Of a stretch of 64,000 nt of DNA, positions 16,306 through 24,027 are shown piece after piece. Location: positions 186,001 to 250,000 of the forward strand of contig JAXDJV010000007.1 in assembly GCA_034667465.1 (NCBI GenBank), given 5' to 3'. The notes below the pieces were generated by a model. The model saw only the letters and a list, made by a program, of their open reading frames with translations. It made no database searches and was not told where the DNA came from. Position numbers and translations under genes: made by a program. The stretch comes from JAOBAU01 sp034667465. Its GTDB lineage: Bacteria > Acidobacteriota > Thermoanaerobaculia > Gp7-AA8. Numbering within the stretch: the first letter of the stretch is position 1; every line of letters begins with the position of its first letter.

Positions 16306-18732
16306 CTACAACGCGACGAGTGCGCCGTGCTCGACCCAGTGCGCGACCAGCCGCCGCACGCGGAAGCCGTCCGTCGACAGCTGGCGCTCGCACTCCGCGA
16401 CCGGCAGTCCCGACGACGCTTTCATCCACACCTCTCGAACGAGCGTCGGATCGTCTTCCTCTTCATCAGGCGTCGGCTTCGCGGTTCCCTTTGCGAGACG
16501 CATGTCGTCGGGCACGAACGCGATCAGCCGCTGCAGTTCGTCGTGGCGGCGCATTCCTTCCAGCAGCAATCCCATGATGGCAAGCGGCTCATCCGCGCCC
16601 TGCATTTTCTCCGGCGGATACGGAACGAATGCGAACGTGCCGGCGAGCGGGCGCTCGAGCACCTCGTAAAGCGCGTCGACGCCGCGGACGTGCGCGGTGC
16701 GCGCGTTGAGAAACTTCCCATCGACGAAGATCAGTTTCGACGCCGCCTGGCGCTGCTTGTTCGTCAGCGTCAGCATGCCGGTGGCGCGCATCTCGGAGAG
16801 CGATTGCATGACGGACGGCAAGCCGAAGAACTCGAGCTCGCCGGTGAGCGTCGCCACCGGTTCCGCGCCCGAAGACGGCTTTGGCGGCGCCGATTTCTCG
16901 AGCACGGTCAACGCCGCGCGTCCGACGTCCTGATCCGCAAACCGCGTCGCAATGTCGCGGAGCAGCTCTTCGGCTGCATCGCTGCGCGTGCCTGACAGCG
17001 CTTCGATCAGCCGCAGCGTCGAGTCCTGTTTCTTCGGCATCATTCGACCGAAGAGCTTTCCCGGAATCTCGTCGCGCAGCGCCTTGACGAGGACGTTCAC
17101 GGTCGCTTCATCGAACGAGAGGTCGTGCACGGCCAGCGCAGTCAGCCGCGCTCGGGTATCGCCGAGGAGCGCGTTCGCTTTCATGCCGTGACGGGCGACG
17201 GTGAGCAGTGCCGCCGACGTTCCGATGCGCGCCAGCGAACCGGTGATCCGATCAAGAAGTTTCTGCATCTCGGAGATCGGATACATCGAGGCATCGCCGC
17301 GCAGCAGCAGCGCTTCGAACTCGGCGAGCCGCGTCGTCAGGAGCGTCACCGCTTCGTCGGTGCGGATCTGACCGAGCGCGGTCGCGGCCTCTTTGATGAC
17401 GTAGATGTTCCGGCCGCGGGCCGACGCTCTGCCCAGTAATTCGAGTTCCGGATCGACTCCCTCCTCGGACGCACGCGTGACGCGATGAAGGATGTAGATG
17501 AGATTGCGAAGGTAATACGTGTCGGCATCGCCGCGAGTCAGCTCGTGCTGCAGTGCGTTGAGCGCGGCAGCGCGGCCGATTGCGCCGTACGCTTCGATGA
17601 ATCCGAGGAGCGAGCGGCGGCGATCGGCCTTCTGCTCGCCGCGAAGTTGCTGCAGCAGCGTGTCGAGACGGAGCGTCGGAAAGAAATCGAGCGCGATCTT
17701 CAGCGCGCCATGCCGCGCCCGGTTTTCCGTGTACTTTCGCAGCTGCACCGTCGCGATTGCATCGGCGGCGTCCGCGCGAATCCTGTCGACGACCGCTGGA
17801 TCGAGTTTCTTCTCGCGGATCGTGTCTTCGGCGACGTCGAACATCCAGAGCGCCGCCGCGAGCGCTCCCTCGTTGAACTTCTGAATCGCGGCGGTGATCA
17901 GCTCGCGAACGCGCGTCATCGTCACCGTCGCGTTTTCGGCGAGATCGATGATCTTTTCCATCGCGCCGACCTGCGCGGGCGGCGGGCCGCCGACGCCCGG
18001 CGCGAAGTTCGGCGTGTCCCACGACGGCATCGCACCGCCGAGAATCACGAAGACGTTTCCTTCTTTGCCGCCGGTGAGCGGCTGGATCATCTTCATGTAA
18101 TCGTTGAACTGCTGGCCGCTCTGCGATCGCGACGCGGCCATGGTGAGGAGCTGCGCGAAGGTCTGCTGATCGGCCGGCGTCGGTGCTTCCTGTGTCAAGC
18201 GGGGATTGGTTTGCGCCTGGCGCTGCAACCGGTCGACGATCAGGGAGAACCGCTTCGCCAGCTCCGCGTCTTCGTCGACGACCGGCAGCGGAACGTTCGT
18301 CATCGTCGGCGTGCGCAGCGGCTCGAGCGGCATGTCGACGCGCGTGGCGGTTCTCGTGCGCGACATGCGCATAGACGCAAGGCTGCTGCGGAGCTGATCG
18401 CGCTGGTCGGCCGGCGAAATGCGCAGCGCGACGGTGGTGAGTCGATCGAGATAACCGGCCACCGCTTCGCTGTCGAGCAGACCGAGCTCGCCGGTGATGT
18501 AGATCTTTTGCAGCGCGTACAGCAGCAACTCGGCGACCGGTCTGCCGGTCCTCGACGCCACTGCCAGCGACCAGTCTCCGACCGGACGCATCAGCACTTC
18601 CGGCGGCTGCGCCATGAGCGTGGCAACAGCATCGGCAGCCACTGCCGGCTCGACTGCGTCCAGCAGATATTTCTGCATCAGAACCAGCGCCGCTTCCGCG
18701 CGCCGCGTCACATCTGCCCCGCCACTGGTCAC
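16306..18732 (-). CDS. DUF4388 domain protein with HEAT-like repeats
   Basis: About 808 residues from a GTG. Residues roughly 330-620 are alpha-helical repeats of HEAT type, for example RSLLGFIEAYGAIGRAAALNALQ and VIKEAATALGQIRTDEAVTLL. Residues about 625-740 form the DUF4388 domain (LTGELEFFGLPSVMQSLSEM, LTNKQRQAASKLIFVDGKFLNA), followed by a winged-helix-like tail (SSGLPVAECERQLSTDGFRVRRLVAHW). DUF4388 (PATAN-like) domains occur in regulatory proteins of delta-proteobacteria and acidobacteria, often near gliding or exopolysaccharide control. No signal peptide, so cytoplasmic. Function here is unknown. Confidence 0.8.
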   Translation of the reverse strand: MTSGGADVTRRAEAALVLMQKYLLDAVEPAVAADAVATLMAQPPEVLMRPVGDWSLAVASRTGRPVAELLLYALQKIYITGELGLLDSEAVAGYLDRLTTVALRISPADQRDQLRSSLASMRMSRTRTATRVDMPLEPLRTPTMTNVPLPVVDEDAELAKRFSLIVDRLQRQAQTNPRLTQEAPTPADQQTFAQLLTMAASRSQSGQQFNDYMKMIQPLTGGKEGNVFVILGGAMPSWDTPNFAPGVGGPPPAQVGAMEKIIDLAENATVTMTRVRELITAAIQKFNEGALAAALWMFDVAEDTIREKKLDPAVVDRIRADAADAIATVQLRKYTENRARHGALKIALDFFPTLRLDTLLQQLRGEQKADRRRSLLGFIEAYGAIGRAAALNALQHELTRGDADTYYLRNLIYILHRVTRASEEGVDPELELLGRASARGRNIYVIKEAATALGQIRTDEAVTLLTTRLAEFEALLLRGDASMYPISEMQKLLDRITGSLARIGTSAALLTVARHGMKANALLGDTRARLTALAVHDLSFDEATVNVLVKALRDEIPGKLFGRMMPKKQDSTLRLIEALSGTRSDAAEELLRDIATRFADQDVGRAALTVLEKSAPPKPSSGAEPVATLTGELEFFGLPSVMQSLSEMRATGMLTLTNKQRQAASKLIFVDGKFLNARTAHVRGVDALYEVLERPLAGTFAFVPYPPEKMQGADEPLAIMGLLLEGMRRHDELQRLIAFVPDDMRLAKGTAKPTPDEEEDDPTLVREVWMKASSGLPVAECERQLSTDGFRVRRLVAHWVEHGALVAL

Positions 18733-18815
18733 AAGTTGCCGATATTAGCGCGGCCTGGATGGGACCGGCACAATCGGGATGATGGCGCGCCGGCCCTCCG
18801 GGCGACGAAACGCAG

Positions 18816-19733
18816 CTAGTGCTTCAGCTTCAGGTTCTCGCGAATCAGCTGCGCCAGGCGTGTACCTGCCATCTCCAGGCGCTGGTCGACAATCGGGACG
18901 AACTCCTCCTGATACGCGCTGGTCAGCGCACGGCCGGTGCCGAATCCATCGCAGCCGTCGGCCTCTTCGTGGCAGTACAGCACGTCGGGCTGCGTGGTGA
19001 TGTCGTACGACTCCTGCGCCCACTGAAGCGGCGTCGTCGAGGCAAGCCACTTTTTCTTGTCGGCGGTGGTGATGTGTTTCTTCAGGCCGTCGGCAAACGT
19101 CTGCCAGCCCTTTGCGGTGAGAGCCTTGCGAATGATTCCGCTGTCCCACACCGAATGCAGATTGAGCGGGAACTTCAGCGGCACCGGATAGAAGCCGCCG
19201 GTGATCGGGGCGATCTTGTTGCCGCCTTCGTCATTCTCGTAGCTGATATGGAGCGGCTGATGAACGTCACCAACCCAGTGGCCGAGGAAGATCAATCCTT
19301 CCGCGCGCTCCTGATCGGTCCCGCCGTTCTTCAGCATCGCCGAATGCGTGGCGATTCCGGTAAGGACGCAATCGTCCGCACATGCGGACTCCGGCAGTGT
19401 CTTCACGTTCCGCTCGACATTGAGGAAGTGCCAGTCATTGAAGGGGGTGAAGTGCAGCCACGGACTGTCCGTGATGTGTTCTTTGACCGCGGTGCGGGCG
19501 TTCGCGCGCGCTTCATCCGGAAAGACACAGGCGTCGGGGAAACCGTGAATCTTCAACCTCGTGTCGGGCGGCGTGTGGTAGGCCTTCACCAGGCGGTCGA
19601 TCTCTTTCCGCTCCGCCGTCGAGAGCGAGTCATACGCAATGCGGCAGACCGTCCGGTGACCATCTTCACCCCACGCGAAGAGTTGCGGCACACACAGCGC
19701 GATCAAAATCAAAATAGCGGGAACTTTTCGCAT
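18816..19733 (-). CDS. Secreted S1/P1 nuclease
   Basis: 305 residues. A signal peptide (VPAILILIALCVPQLFA) is followed immediately by WGEDGHRTV, whose N-terminal Trp and His are trinuclear-zinc ligands in S1/P1 nucleases. HFTPFNDWHFLN and the diagnostic HWVGDVHQPLH supply further ligands, and NLHSVWDSGI completes the site. The family cleaves single-stranded DNA/RNA and removes 3'-phosphates. ATG at 19733 has AGGAGG 5 nt upstream, better than the GTG at 19736. It is the last gene of a possible WD40/membrane-protein/nuclease unit; a GC-rich hairpin near 18787-18806 may terminate it. Confidence 0.92.
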   Translation of the reverse strand: MRKVPAILILIALCVPQLFAWGEDGHRTVCRIAYDSLSTAERKEIDRLVKAYHTPPDTRLKIHGFPDACVFPDEARANARTAVKEHITDSPWLHFTPFNDWHFLNVERNVKTLPESACADDCVLTGIATHSAMLKNGGTDQERAEGLIFLGHWVGDVHQPLHISYENDEGGNKIAPITGGFYPVPLKFPLNLHSVWDSGIIRKALTAKGWQTFADGLKKHITTADKKKWLASTTPLQWAQESYDITTQPDVLYCHEEADGCDGFGTGRALTSAYQEEFVPIVDQRLEMAGTRLAQLIRENLKLKH

Positions 19734-19807
19734 CACAGCCTCCTGCTTCTGACTGAGGAGTGTCGGGGGCGGGCGGAACCCCTACCCGGCAGGTGAGGAT
19801 TGGATGC

Positions 19808-20776
19808 TCACTTGTGCGCGGGATAGCTCTGCTGCGCGCCTTCGCGGCGCAGATACGCTTCGAAATCGCTGAGATTGCGCTGGTCGGCGCCGGCACGTTC
19901 ACGCAGCCAGCCGTCCAGCTGATGCGCGTACTCGGCGGTGAGCGGCTGGAGGCGCTCGCGGCCCACCGGATCGAAGCCGTCGTGGTCGTACAGCTCGAAG
20001 CGATTCGCCGTCATGACAAACCAGTACATCGGCGTGCCGTTATCGTGCAGCAGCGGCATTCCTGCGTACGTGACGACGAGCTTCGGCGCGTTGGCGGGAT
20101 CGGACAGCAGTTGTGCATCGGTTTTCGCACTCGTCGCGTTGAGCGCTTCGTCGATCGCTTCCTTCGTCGGATTCAGCAGCGGCTCCCCCGTGTACGGATT
20201 GCGTCCCGGTTTGTCGAAGAACTGCACGGCCCCTTTTCGATCGCGTCCGTACCAGAGCCGCGCATTGCCGAACGAATCGAAAAACTGAGTGTTCTCGTCG
20301 ACGGCGATGCGGCGTGCCGGCGCGCCATCGAGCAGGCGAACGTTCTCCGGCGTGATCGGAATGTTCGGCAGGTTCGTATAGGGATTCGTCACCGAGTACG
20401 AGCGGTGGATGCTGCCGTCCGGCTGCACTTCGATGTACGCGATCTCGTTGCCGCGGCTGAAATTGTGCTCGCGTGTCGCGAAGGCGAGGAGGCCGAAGTA
20501 GACCGCGAGCTCCGCAAAGAGCAGCCAGCGCGCGAGACGCCGTGTATCCGGCGAGCCGGTGAACATGTGCCACAGCGTCTCCACGAAGAAGACGCTGAAG
20601 ATTGCCGCGATCGCGGAAGCGAGGAACGGCTGCATTCCGGCGTCGCGCGCGATGGCTCGGCTGAGCCATTCGAAGACGGCAAAGCACCACAGCGTCGGGA
20701 GGAGCTGCACGCCGGCAATCGCGATCAGGACCGCGACGCCGCCGAGTGCAACGGCCGGCAGAGAATTCTTGTTCAT
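19808..20776 (-). CDS. Uncharacterised membrane protein
   Basis: 322 residues. About three N-terminal membrane segments (ALGGVAVLIAIAGVQLL, FLASAIAAIFSVFFVETLW, WLLFAELAVYFGLLAF) precede an extracytoplasmic or cytoplasmic part of 220 residues. That part includes GNARLWYGRDRKGAVQFFDKPGRNPYTGEPL and a mixed alpha-beta C-terminus. Its FFDKPGRNPYTGEPL segment looks like the repeated WYDPNG/RFFDRPG-type motifs, but I assign no family. GAGGAG lies 7 nt before the ATG. It is 11 bp downstream of the WD40 gene, so the two are likely co-expressed. Confidence 0.72.
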   Translation of the reverse strand: MNKNSLPAVALGGVAVLIAIAGVQLLPTLWCFAVFEWLSRAIARDAGMQPFLASAIAAIFSVFFVETLWHMFTGSPDTRRLARWLLFAELAVYFGLLAFATREHNFSRGNEIAYIEVQPDGSIHRSYSVTNPYTNLPNIPITPENVRLLDGAPARRIAVDENTQFFDSFGNARLWYGRDRKGAVQFFDKPGRNPYTGEPLLNPTKEAIDEALNATSAKTDAQLLSDPANAPKLVVTYAGMPLLHDNGTPMYWFVMTANRFELYDHDGFDPVGRERLQPLTAEYAHQLDGWLRERAGADQRNLSDFEAYLRREGAQQSYPAHK

Positions 20777-20787
20777 CGTTCAACTCC

Positions 20788-23067
20788 TCAGTGTGGCTGC
20801 GATGCCGCCGAAGGGGTGACGCCGGCGAAGATGTAGTTCCAGGTGACGGACTCGGACGGGAAGAGCGACGGATCGACGTTGAGCCGTGTGTATTCAGGCA
20901 GCGCGGTTTCGAGGTCGTGTACTTTCGTAGTGATGAGCTGGTACTGCTCGGGAGGAACGACAGCCAGCATGCGCATGTCGATGACCATGTTTCGGGCGGT
21001 GTTCTCGAGATCGAGAATGGCGACGTCGAAGCGACTCTGAACGATCTGCAGCTGGGTCGCGTACGCGAGCGTCTTCCGCGTAGCCTGGAGAAGATTGCGA
21101 ATCTCCGGAACCGAATCACCCTGCACGCTCGTCGAAAGATGGTGCTCCGTGAACAGCGTGCGAATGCGCGCCCTGTAGTTCGCCGCCTGCTGCTCGTACG
21201 ACTCCCGCAGCTGCGAGACCTCGGCGCGTTTGTCTTTCAACGACGCGTGGACCTGCACGACATGCTGGTGCGCGACGCGAAGATCTTCGACGGTGATCGG
21301 ACGCGGCACCGGGCCGGCGGTGAATTCGCGCGGCGTCGTCCAGAGCGAGATGACGTCGCCGGACGACGAGGCGATGATGCGTCCGTCGCGCGAGAAGGCC
21401 ACCGACGTCACCTCGGCCGCATGCGGAAGCGCGGCGGCGAGCGGAATCGCGGAGAGTGACTCCGTGACCATGAACGTGAGCGCTGCGTTCTCACTGCCCA
21501 CCGCCATCACTCGTCCGTTCGGTGTGAACGCCATCGAGCGGACGACGCCGTCGATCGGCGCGGCGGCCCGCACTTTCCAGCGGCGCTCGGACCAGAGCTC
21601 GGGGCCGTAATCCGGCACGACGGCGCGGACCTTTGCGTATGTCTCGGTGTCCCACGAGGTCATGACGCGATCGGCGGTGGCGGCGATGAGCGAGGTGCCA
21701 TCCGGAGAAAAGGCGAGTGCCGTCACGCCGCGCGCGACCGGCAGCCGCGCGTCGATGCGGCGATCTTCGAGACGGATGATGACGACCTCGTGCTCGCCGC
21801 CGACAGCGAGGTATTTCGCATCGTCCGACACGGCGACGACGTGCGATGGAACGGTCCGCGCGACGTGCTCCGCGAGCGGTTCCGCTTCACGCAGGTCGCG
21901 AATCGTCACACGTCCATCGACGATCGCGAACAGCAGATTGCCGCCGGCGGTGAATGCAAGCGCGTCCGGTTCATCGGCGGAAACGACGTCGATCGGCAGC
22001 GCTGGCGACCCCGACACGAGTTGATGAATTCGGATGCGGCCGCCCTCGTACAGCGCGACGCGTCTGCCGTTGCCCGACCACGCGGCCGCGCCGCTGCCGG
22101 TCACCGTGACCGGATTCGCTGTCGACCACGGCGTCGTCTTTTCGGTGCTGCGCGGCGTCGTCCAGAACAGCACGCCGGCGCTGGTCCGCGCGGCGAGATA
22201 CGAATCGTTCGTCAGGAACTTCACGTTCGAAACGTTGCCGCTGTCGACGAGGATTTTCCCGATCGGCGCGACGGTGACCGGCGCGTCTTTGTCCGTCCAG
22301 GAGAGCGGCGCGAGCACGGTGACGTCGCCAGGTTTTGCGGCGACGAACGTGCTGCTCGCAGCGGGCGGTTGCGGCGACGGTGGTTTCGCAACACGCGCAC
22401 CGCAGACGTCGTGCAGCACGCGGTCGGAGATCGCGGAGCGGGCGGGATCGCCGACGATCGGCGGCGTGACCCACAGCAGGTCGTAGCCGCGCGTGGCGCG
22501 GTTCCACCGGTACGTCACTCCTTCGCCTTTCTCGCGCAGCGTGATGGCGATGATCGGATCGCCATCGTTCGACGTGTCGCCGTTCGAGGTACCGGCCCAC
22601 GTCACCGTTTCGCAGAAGCCGCCTGCGATGCAGGCGCGAGCCTCGCCGCCGGTCAGCGAAGACGGCCACGGCGGGCCGGAGTGGCTTTCGTTCTGTCCGG
22701 GAAAGGCGCGCGACCAGTCGCGCAGACTCGGTGCGTCCACGTCGCGCAGCCACGCGACCTGCAATTCGCGAAATGCGTCGACCGTCGGCGCCGACGTGAC
22801 GCGATCGTAATGATGATGGAGCGGGCGATAGTCGTAGATGGCGATCGAGCCGTCCGCCGCGGTGCGGGTGACGCCGATGACGTGCGCGTGCCGGAACGCC
22901 GGATCGCTGAGCGCCGCGCGAGGATCGTCGATCGGCTCACAGACCCGCTGGCGCACGCACGCCTGCACCTCCGCGAGCGACAGCGTTTCATACGGCGCGT
23001 TGTCGGCCGCCCGAACGGAGGAAAGGCAAAGAAACGCAGATGCGAACCAGGGCGCGAGTTTTGTCAT
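20788..23067 (-). CDS. Exported WD40-repeat protein with C-terminal coiled coil
   Basis: About 759 residues with a signal peptide (KLAPWFASAFLCLSSVRA). Residues about 30-230 are a cysteine-containing N-terminal region (VQACVRQRVCEPIDD, EARACIAGGFCETV). From about 270 to 590 WD40-like repeats form a beta-propeller: VTALAFSPDGTSLIAATADRVMTSWD, VRSMAFTPNGRVMAVGSEN, VTSVAFSRDGRIIASSSGDVISLW. A helical tail (AHQHVVQVHASLKDKRAEVSQLRESYEQQA) follows. Probably a periplasmic scaffold. The ATG at 23067 is preferred to the GTG at 23073. The start is 36 bp downstream of the AraC-type gene. Confidence 0.82.
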   Translation of the reverse strand: MTKLAPWFASAFLCLSSVRAADNAPYETLSLAEVQACVRQRVCEPIDDPRAALSDPAFRHAHVIGVTRTAADGSIAIYDYRPLHHHYDRVTSAPTVDAFRELQVAWLRDVDAPSLRDWSRAFPGQNESHSGPPWPSSLTGGEARACIAGGFCETVTWAGTSNGDTSNDGDPIIAITLREKGEGVTYRWNRATRGYDLLWVTPPIVGDPARSAISDRVLHDVCGARVAKPPSPQPPAASSTFVAAKPGDVTVLAPLSWTDKDAPVTVAPIGKILVDSGNVSNVKFLTNDSYLAARTSAGVLFWTTPRSTEKTTPWSTANPVTVTGSGAAAWSGNGRRVALYEGGRIRIHQLVSGSPALPIDVVSADEPDALAFTAGGNLLFAIVDGRVTIRDLREAEPLAEHVARTVPSHVVAVSDDAKYLAVGGEHEVVIIRLEDRRIDARLPVARGVTALAFSPDGTSLIAATADRVMTSWDTETYAKVRAVVPDYGPELWSERRWKVRAAAPIDGVVRSMAFTPNGRVMAVGSENAALTFMVTESLSAIPLAAALPHAAEVTSVAFSRDGRIIASSSGDVISLWTTPREFTAGPVPRPITVEDLRVAHQHVVQVHASLKDKRAEVSQLRESYEQQAANYRARIRTLFTEHHLSTSVQGDSVPEIRNLLQATRKTLAYATQLQIVQSRFDVAILDLENTARNMVIDMRMLAVVPPEQYQLITTKVHDLETALPEYTRLNVDPSLFPSESVTWNYIFAGVTPSAASQPH

Positions 23068-23102
23068 GAACACCTATCGGAGTGTCGCGTCCCGGCATTT
23101 CC

Positions 23103-23504
23103 CTACCTGTCATGCGATCTATCCCGTTCACCCTCGCGCTCGCACCGCACCCGCTCGCGGTACGCGCGCGGGCTGACGCCGAACTCGCGGCGGAAAACGT
23201 GCGCGAAGTTGCAGGCGTCGGTGAAGCCGACGTAGTAGCTGATCTCGGAGACGCGATGAAAGGTCGTCGCCAGCAGGCGCGCGGCTTCCGTCATCCGTCT
23301 TCGCAGGACGAGCTCACGGATCGATGTCTGCGCGTGAACGCGGACGAGATGCGTCAGGCGGGACGGCCCGAGGTTCACGGAGGCGGCCAGATCGGAAACG
23401 CGAAGGTGCTTCCTCCAGTCCGCCTCGACCCGAGCCAAAACCGCGGCCACTCTCTGATCCACATCCGTAGGAGTGGAAAAAACGCGTGCCGTCCCTACCC
23501 TCAC
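23103..23504 (-). CDS. AraC family DNA-binding protein, last gene of the eCIS unit
   Basis: 133 residues consisting almost only of the two-HTH AraC domain: HLRVSDLAASVNLGPSRLTHLVR for the first HTH and VSEISYYVGFTDACNFAHVFRREFGVSPRAYR for the second. No ligand-binding domain is present, so it may act as a stand-alone regulator. The GTG start overlaps the stop of the preceding gene as GTGA, so it is translationally coupled to the injection-system operon. This suggests it controls that operon or a target induced with it. An internal start that drops the first residues is possible, since the first 15 residues are not conserved-looking. Confidence 0.85.
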   Translation of the reverse strand: MRVGTARVFSTPTDVDQRVAAVLARVEADWRKHLRVSDLAASVNLGPSRLTHLVRVHAQTSIRELVLRRRMTEAARLLATTFHRVSEISYYVGFTDACNFAHVFRREFGVSPRAYRERVRCEREGERDRSHDR

Positions 23505-24013
23505 TTTCCAACGACGCGTCGGCGGGGAGGATGGATGGCCGCCCGTACCGCCACAATGTCGTTCGCCAGCGCGGCCCGCTCATCGTCGAGCTGACGGATT
23601 TGTTCCGCGGCTCCGGTGATGACCGTATCGAGCTGCGCGGCGGCGTCAGCGCCACCTGCTTCGCGAAGCGCGGGCAGTCTGGCGAGGCGGTCCGATTCGA
23701 CGAGCGTCGCCTCTCGCCGTGCGATGAGCTCGGTCCCGATCTTCGCGGCATCTTCAAGCGCGGCGTCGAGATCGGCCAGTGCCGCTTCGCGACGCGCATC
23801 GACGCCGGCCGATGCCGCGCTGTCGAGCTCGGGGTCGCCCGTGCGCGGCACGGCGATCGGCGTTCCTTCCGGCAGAGAGCCGAGATTCTCGAGGTGAGGA
23901 TTCGCGTCGAGCAGACGGACGACAAGCTCCGGCCGCGCCGTGACCGCGTCTCCGTAGATGCGGCGCGCCAGCGCTTCGACGGTGGTTTCGCCCTGCAGGT
24001 TTGCGATGTTCAT
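23501..24013 (-). CDS. Tail protein X/LysM-like protein with coiled coil
   Basis: 170 residues. Residues 5-60 resemble the phage tail protein X/LysM fold (VEALARRIYGDAVTARPELVVRLLDANPHLENLGSLPEGTPIAVP). Residues 75-155 are strongly helical and Ala/Glu/Asp rich, probably a coiled coil. LysM-type proteins in contractile tails sit around the baseplate hub and bind inner tube or peptidoglycan. It follows the 1079-residue beta-helix gene by 14 bp. A role as a baseplate accessory or a small tape-like component is possible; neither is proved. Confidence 0.7.
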   Translation of the reverse strand: MNIANLQGETTVEALARRIYGDAVTARPELVVRLLDANPHLENLGSLPEGTPIAVPRTGDPELDSAASAGVDARREAALADLDAALEDAAKIGTELIARREATLVESDRLARLPALREAGGADAAAQLDTVITGAAEQIRQLDDERAALANDIVAVRAAIHPPRRRVVGK

Positions 24014-24027
24014 CGGTCTCCTCGATT

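Noticed and set aside
17485..18819. Long plus-strand open frame (444 residues)
   Set aside because: It is antisense to the DUF4388 protein, extremely Arg-rich and lacks domain motifs; GC-rich genes generate such shadow frames.
19737..19807. Possible protein repeat tail (VGVPPAP in antisense) as dispersed-repeat insertion
   Set aside because: Too short to support; only one copy can be seen in this window.
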